Shown: positions 58,891 through 64,000 of the stretch, one piece after another
Layout: each line of letters starts with the position of its first letter
Position numbering within the stretch: the stretch's first letter is position 1
Origin: Scilla litardierei
Lineage: Eukaryota > Streptophyta > Magnoliopsida > Asparagales > Asparagaceae
Length of the DNA: 64,000 nt
Direction of reading: 5' to 3'
Assembly (NCBI GenBank): GCA_030789695.1
Contig: CM061130.1
Coordinates: forward strand, 13,259,860-13,323,859
Notes under the pieces: generated by a model
Told to the model about the DNA's origin: nothing
Database searches by the model: none
What the model saw: the letters and a program-made list of their open reading frames with translations, nothing else
Translations under genes and position numbers: made by a program

Positions 58891-59116
58891 TTTGATTGAC
58901 CCCCGTCCGGTGAGGTGGCGGTCTTCACTCTTATGCAGCCTTAGCAAAATGTTGACTCCGTCGGAGATGAAGAAAAGGAAAAAGGAGTGCATTTGTACTC
59001 TTAAAGGTCCTATTGGACTAGTACATTTGGAGGAAAAAAGAAATAAAGCAAGACGGGGGGATGTGAACCTAGATAATCTCCTCCCGACTAGGCGGTGACT
59101 GGGGGGCCTCGCCTGC

Positions 59117-60751
59117 TCACTCTATGATGCGGAGGGGTCCTTGGACGGCGTTGACCTTCTTTCCTTTGTCCGGCTGCTTGGATGTTCCTTCTCTGTGGGC
59201 CGGGTCATCGGTAAAGTTCCTTGCGTGCCCTCGGCTCATCAACTTCTCGATGTCCTTCTTTAGGTGCCAGCAGTCTTCAGTATCGTGGTCGTTGTCTTTG
59301 TGGTACTGGCAATACTTTTCCCCATTTTCCCCCCCTCTTTTTGTCTTTGACAGGGGGCGATCAGCGCGCTCTTCCTTCTGCACATGAGTGAGGATGACGT
59401 CTGGGGTGGCGTTCCTCGTATCCTCCCTCCGCTGCTTGTTTCTCGCCCTCTTCTCTATCCGGTACCCTTCGGGGCTGCGACGCTCGCTATCGCCGTGCTT
59501 GGTCCCTCGTCTGGCCTTTCCTGTCTCGATGGCCAAGGTCTCCTCGGTCAACATGAAGCGCTCGGCCCTCGCCATGATCCCAGCGAGATCTTTCGGGAGA
59601 TCATTGTGCAGAGATTTCTTCAAGCCTCTATGACGCAGCCCTTTCTTTAGGGCCGTTTGGACAACGAGGTCGGGAGGGCTGTTTACATTCAGCCGCTCAG
59701 CGTTGAAGTGGCACATAAATTGTCGGAGCGGCTCGGTCGGGCCCTGCACTATGTTAAACAAATGTTCAGCATCAGGCATTACATGTCGCCCTGCCATGAA
59801 CTGTTTGCAGAACAGCTGGGTGAGTTCCTCGAAGCTGTCAATGGAGCGGCTGGGCAGGCTGCGGTACCAAGTTCTCGCTACTCCCCTGAGGGTCGAATAA
59901 AAGCCCCTGCAGAGCAGGGTATCATCGGCTCCCTGGAAGGACATGTCCCCCTCCTAGTCCATCACATGGTTCCCTGGATCTCCTATCCCGTCGTATTTCC
60001 CCAGCGTCGGGATCTTGAATCGAGAGGGGACCCGCGCGTCGGTTATTCTCCACGACATGGGGCACCGGTCTCCGTGGATGCCTCCAGGGGTCCGACACCC
60101 GCCTACCTCAGGCTCGTTCGGTTGTGGAGGTGGCACAGGCGCTGGCTGGGCTGGCTCAACGGCCTTCGCCACACTGGGGGTGGGGCTGGTCCGGCGTTCC
60201 CGGCTCCTCCGGCGGGAGCTTCCGCTTAGCCGTGATCGGTCCCTCGAGTGGTGCCGATCACTTCTTCTGCGGTGGGGTGATCGTGGCCGACGAGACGACT
60301 CGGTCACCGATTCGTCCCCCGTGTATTCGGTACCCCCTCTTGCTCCTTTCGCGATAAGAGGAGGAGGCGCGCGATCTTGCCTGGTAGAAGCCGGGTAGTG
60401 TGAACCGACGCTCCGTGTTCGGTCTTCGGTTTCCGTGGTCAGCGACCACAGCGGACCGCAGGAGTGGGGGCCCCCTCCCAACGATGGACGTCGCCCAACA
60501 TGTCTCTGTTGGCTGGCGCGGCGCCGATGAGCTGCTGTACCGTTGCGACCAGCGTCTGAATGTTCGCATTGGTCTCTTGGGCCAGGGCACGGAGCTGCTC
60601 CTGCGTGGCCAGCTCGGACTCGCCAGTCTCTTCGGCTTAGGGGGCGTGGTGATTGCCGTTGGGTGCGCCCTCAAGGTTGCTGTTGGGTGCGCCATTTCCC
60701 TCCTCCGGGATGGGGGGGCATGCGTCTCTTCCCATTGCAGGCACGTGCCAT
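59117..60751 (-). pseudogene. gag: Tat-type Gag
   Basis: The likely start is ATG at 60751 (MARACNGKRRMP), about 40 bp after the primer site region. The N-terminal half is interrupted by several stops and perhaps a frameshift. It continues through 'FKIPTLGKYDGIGDPGNHV' (near 59985) and a stop before MSFQGADDTLLCRGFYSTL at 59944. The core Gag domain (GVARTWYRSLPSRSIDSFEE, 'FMCHFNAERLNV') is intact from there. The C-terminal knuckle-like segment 'CQYHKDNDHDTEDCWHLKKDIEKLM' (Cys-His) is typical for Tat Gag. The frame ends at 59117 and no protease follows. Gag would form particles; this copy is broken in its first half. Confidence 0.8.
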
Positions 60752-60786
60752 TACAAGTATGGTTTGTTTTTTCGTGGGATAGTTCG

Positions 60787-60804
60787 TTCCCACAGACGGC
60801 GCCA
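60787..60804 (-). other. Primer binding site of the Tat-type element
   Basis: Reads TGGCGCCGTCTGTGGGAA on the minus strand two bases inside the right LTR. 'TGGCGCCGTCTGTGGGAA' is a common leader of plant Tat/Athila-type gypsy elements, and it sets the element orientation. Confidence 0.8.
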
Positions 60805-60806
60805 GA

Positions 60807-61903
60807 TGTTTCAGAGTGTTTTCTCACTACAGTATCGTTGACCGTGGACTGCCCAGTCAACGTGGTCAAGGGGCCGATTAGGGTCCCTTGGGTGCGTCGA
60901 GCGCATGTAGACGCGACGCGAATCGGAGATGTAGTCGACGTAGAGCACGTCAGCTGGGCCGGGTCTGGATCCTCGGCCTCTGGGGGCTGAGGGGAAGCCT
61001 CGGCCCAGTGTGAGGTGCTCGGCCTCGGACGGTCGGACGACGAGGGGAAGCCTCGGCGCCTTGGCTTGACGTGCGACCAACGCGGAGCTGAGGGGAAGCC
61101 TCGGCTCGGATGGGTGCGCTCGGCCTCGGTCGGTCGGATGACGAGGGGTAGCCTCGGTCGTCTCGCTTGATGCGCGGCCGGCGTGGAGCTGAGGGGAAGC
61201 CTCGGCTCGGATGGATGCGCTCGGCCTCGGTTTCTCCTGGCGTCGAGGGGTGGCCTCGATGCCTTGGCTGATGCTTGATGGCGTTCGCCTGGTGTCGAAG
61301 GGAAGCTTCGGCACTTGGATCTAACGTCTTCCTGAACAGACGAGAACACTCGTCAGGGAGGCCGGACCTTGGTTCCGGCCAAATCCCCTCCGATGCCTAA
61401 GTCAGATGACAGTCTGAAAGAGGAGGCTCGGTGGGGACGGTTCGACTCGAGAGAAGATCAGAACGACGTCCTCCGGCGCGAGCGGGGGGAAGGAGATGAA
61501 GTGGGTGAACTAGGTCGTTGATGGAGTACCTTAGGTTTTGTTACCTGAGATGCGGTCCCCTGTTCAGTCGTCCTCCTAGTCCTTTTATAGGCCTCTCGTC
61601 GCGACCACCCATGACTCACGTCCTTTGTCCGCCCCCCAATCGGGCCCCCTCAATCCGCCTCCCCATCACCGCTCCCTGCGCCATGCCAGCACCTCCCCAT
61701 AACGGCCATTAAGTGGCAGCGGGCCTGGGGAACAGTTATCGCTGGAGTGGGCGAGTGACTCGCGCGTTTCCGGGGTCGGGTCCGATCGATGTTCGGGGTC
61801 CTCTCATGGGCTTCGTTGGGTGGGCTTGGACCCCCCACGATTTCATGTTGTAGGCTGCGCCTGTGGGCCCATGCTGTTGGGCCTCCGTAAAATAGACGTA
61901 TCA
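60807..61903 (-). repeat. 5' LTR of the Tat-type element
   Basis: 1097 bp, TG...CA ends, pairs with 54107-55205. A TATAAAAGG promoter box on the minus strand lies at 61581-61589, pointing toward gag. The CATGT target copy follows at 61904-61908. Confidence 0.85.
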
Positions 61904-61908
61904 CATGT

Positions 61909-63818
61909 GATCAAGTGGATAGAATTGTATGTGCTGAATTTCCTGATCCTGCTCAAGATCCTGCATTATTCGATACTGTGTCAAAATGTATGGTACATGG
62001 ACCATGTGGTGCTCGGAATCCAAATGCTTCATGTATGGAAAATGGTAAGTGTACTAAGAAATACCCTCGAAATTATGCAGATGCAACAACCATGGATCGT
62101 GATGGATATCCTATTTACCGTCGTCGTAGTAATGGGCATCTATATACTGTAAGGGGGCATCAGGTTGATAACCGAGATGTTGTACCGCACAACAGGTATC
62201 TCTCAAGGCGCTTTAACTGCCACATTAATGTCGAAGTTTGTGCTGGGGTCAGATGTGTGAAGTACATTCATAAGTATATTTATAAAGGTCATGATCGGAC
62301 CACAATGATATTGGGCGCAGTAAATGAGATCCAACAATACCTTGATGCAAGATATATTGGACCACCTGAGGCTGCCTGGTGAATATTTGAGCATCCTTTG
62401 CATCAAGAGATTCCGTCAGTTCAAAGATTGATACTTCATTTACCAGGGCAACACCGTGTTATTTTTGATCCAGATGAAGATGTAGATGCAATAAGGTCTA
62501 GGGCTTAAAATGATAAGACAACTTTGACTGAATTTTTTACATGTTGCTCTTTACATGAGTCTGCACATGATCTCACATATCAAGAATTTCCCCAAAAGTT
62601 TGTGTGGCATTCGTCAACAAAGGTCTGGACTCCAAGACAATCTGGATATGCAATTGGCAGAATGTATTTTGCCTCCCCTAATTCTGGTGAGAGATTTTAT
62701 TTACGGTTGCTACTAACAGTTGTTAAAGGTCCAACATCGTGGGAAAATTTACGCACATTCAATTCTATCGAGTACCCTACATTCAAAGCAACATGTATTG
62801 CAAGAGGTCTTCTTGAAGATGATTCCGAGTGGAGACAATGTCTTTCCGAGGCTTCAATTATAAAAACAGGATATCAATTATGAAGACTGTTTTGTATTAT
62901 TCTTATCGAATGTGTGCCGATCGACCCCCTTGCATTATGGACTGAATTTTCAATGCACATTTGCGATGATCTTCCACATAAATTACAAACTTTATTTGCA
63001 ATTTCTACCCCAACTCAATGCCAACTTGAAGATTATGGATTATTCCTTATCAATGAATTGCTTGAGGAGTACGGTAAGTGTCTATCCGACTTTCCACCAA
63101 TGCCACTTCCTGCTGGAGATTGGAATGCAATTGTTGGCAATAGATTGTTGCATGAACATCAGGAACTTATAAATAAAGCGAAACAATTGGATGCACAAAA
63201 AGACATTGATTGCCTCAATGATGCACAACGCAATGCTTATTCAGCAATTACTTCATCAGTATTTGAAAACAAAGGTACTACATTCTTCTTGAGCGGCGGT
63301 GCTGGAACTGGAAAGACTTTTTTGTACAATGCAATAGCAACAATGTTGCGTAGTCTTGGAAATATAGTTATCACCGTCGCGTCTTCCGGTATTGCATCAT
63401 TGCTACTTAGCGGAGGTCGGACTGCACATTCCACATTTCGTATCCCGTTAGATGTGCATGATACTTCAATTTATAATTTTAGCAAGCAATCCATGCAAGC
63501 TCAATTATTCAGAAAAGCAAAACTTATAATATGGGATGAAGTACCTATGCAACATCGACACTGTGTTGAGGCAGTGGATCGATCGTTACAAGATATGTGT
63601 GATAACCCCAGAGCATTTGGTGGTATTACTGTTGTCTTGGTGGGGATTTCCGACAAATCTTGCCCGTCATACCAAAGGGGGTTCGAGAAGAAATTGTTGG
63701 TGCCTCATTGAGACGATCTGTATTATGGTGCTCTGTACAAGTTTTGATCTTGGATCAAAATATGCGGTTAAATAACTCATCTGTTGAGAATGCAAATTTT
63801 GCAAAATTTATTTTGGAG
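61909..63818 (+). pseudogene. Helitron Rep/helicase, C-terminal part: Rep tyrosine motif and PIF1 helicase
   Basis: Resumes the frame cut at 54106 with 'DQVDRIVCAEFPDP', 'KCMVHGPCG', and the Rep tyrosine motif KYIHKYIYKGHD near 62260-62296 (two Tyr of the nicking site). Stops interrupt at 62380 (TGA), 62506 (TAA) and 62881 (TGA) in one frame. The PIF1 helicase domain has Walker [13 protein letters not shown] near 63295-63330, the Ia-like [11 protein letters not shown], and Walker [10 protein letters not shown] near 63525. A one-base frameshift at about 63640 precedes 'GDFRQILPV'. A GT-AG intron of 85 bp (63819-63903) follows. The helicase unwinds DNA during rolling-circle transposition. Too many breaks for activity. 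Confidence 0.85.
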
Positions 63819-63903
63819 GTATTTTATTTCATGCCTAATTTAATTTTACTTACTATTTTTATCTTAGCCATTCCTTAACTAAAATTATATCTATATGTAT
63901 TAG

Positions 63904-64000
63904 GTTGGGACAAATCCTACAGAAGTGGTAGAGCTTCCTTCTAACATATTCAGTTGCAAGGATTTAAACGAGTTAATACTTCGAATTTATCCGCAGCTTC
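63904..64000 (+). pseudogene. Helitron PIF1 helicase, next exon (runs off the window)
   Basis: After an acceptor TGTATTAG at 63896-63903 the helicase continues with 'VGTNPTEVVELPSNIF' and 'DLNELILRIYPQL', typical of plant Helitron helicases. The exon is cut by the window end. Confidence 0.75.

Larger units (their letters stand above)
54107..61903 (-). mobile_element. Non-autonomous Tat-type Ty3/gypsy element inserted in the Helitron rep gene
   Basis: Two long direct repeats of about 1.1 kb (TGTTTCAGAG ... GACGTATCA) bound the element. The flanking 5-mers are CAAGT (54102-54106) and CATGT (61904-61908), a target duplication with one mismatch. The primer site next to the right LTR and the purine tract next to the left LTR fix the minus orientation. 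The element holds gag but no protease, RT, RNase H or integrase. In place of pol are a 90-bp tandem repeat and a gene on the opposite strand. The LTRs are highly alike by eye, so insertion is fairly recent. Confidence 0.85.
44029..64000 (+). mobile_element. Putatively autonomous Helitron (Rep-PIF1), continues past the window
   Basis: A 5' Helitron-like end TCTATATTATAAAACATGG follows an A at 44028, inside TA repeats. The Rep/PIF1 coding region runs from 52477 to beyond 64000 on the plus strand. The 3' hairpin and CTRR end are not in the window. A Tat element is inserted at 54107-61903. Between the 5' end and the coding region lie 6.6 kb of reshuffled repeats and the exon-module array. The 5' end is an inference from sequence style and AT target; the coding part is certain. 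Confidence 0.6.

Noticed and set aside
58335..58928. Minus-strand and second plus-strand frames over the 90-bp array
   Set aside because: Open only because the unit is a multiple of three without stops; no evidence for translation.

Overview
This window looks like plant nuclear DNA, most likely a heterochromatic, transposon-rich part of a flowering-plant genome. I found no complete host gene, tRNA or rRNA. Evidence for a plant is the mix of Ty1/copia, Ty3/gypsy Tekay-type and Tat-type LTR retrotransposons, a plant L1-type LINE, a Mutator-like element, a Tourist-like MITE, and Helitrons encoding Rep plus PIF1 helicase. Fragments of plant genes (ACHT thioredoxin, filament-like plant protein, probably VPS41) also occur. 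Species cannot be named from this.

Layout. 1-6004: a copia element with gag, a frameshifted pol and a short 3' LTR. 6538-7680: a PIF/Harbinger-type MITE with TAA target duplications. 7718-8942: a long-inverted-repeat Mutator-like element with a 9-bp target duplication. 10133-10885: an LTR remnant. 10886-18142: a Tekay-like gypsy element with a 2.8-kb 5' LTR, decayed gag-pol and two frame-preserving intron-like insertions. 18143-22933: a second LTR of a different Tekay-like element, followed by a noncoding leader very rich in TATGTG words.

22934-37952: two Helitrons lying head to tail. The first carries fragments of several host genes and is itself interrupted by a gag-only copia element (25833-31361, TSD TGCAT). 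The second is about 0.7 kb. 38169-43999: an L1-type LINE on the minus strand, inserted in a TA-rich microsatellite.

44029-64000 (runs off the window): a putatively autonomous Helitron. It has a 5' TC end, 6.6 kb of AT-rich DNA built from reshuffled short phrases in both orientations, a tandem array of six 195-nt phase-symmetric exon-like modules, and then the Rep/PIF1 coding region. Between the Rep HUH motif and the Rep tyrosine motif sits a 7.8-kb non-autonomous Tat element (54107-61903, minus strand). That element keeps gag but no pol, has a 90-bp tandem repeat, and carries an antisense three-exon gene for a 'putative gypsy type transposon' (PF04195-like) protein with its own TATA box.

Most coding regions are broken by a few nonsense codons or single frameshifts, so most copies are probably inactive. 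The most unusual observations are the exon-module array, the phrase-scrambled DNA associated with Helitrons, the tandem gene-capturing Helitrons, and the antisense gene in the pol-less Tat element. All identities are from reading motifs by eye; no database search was possible.
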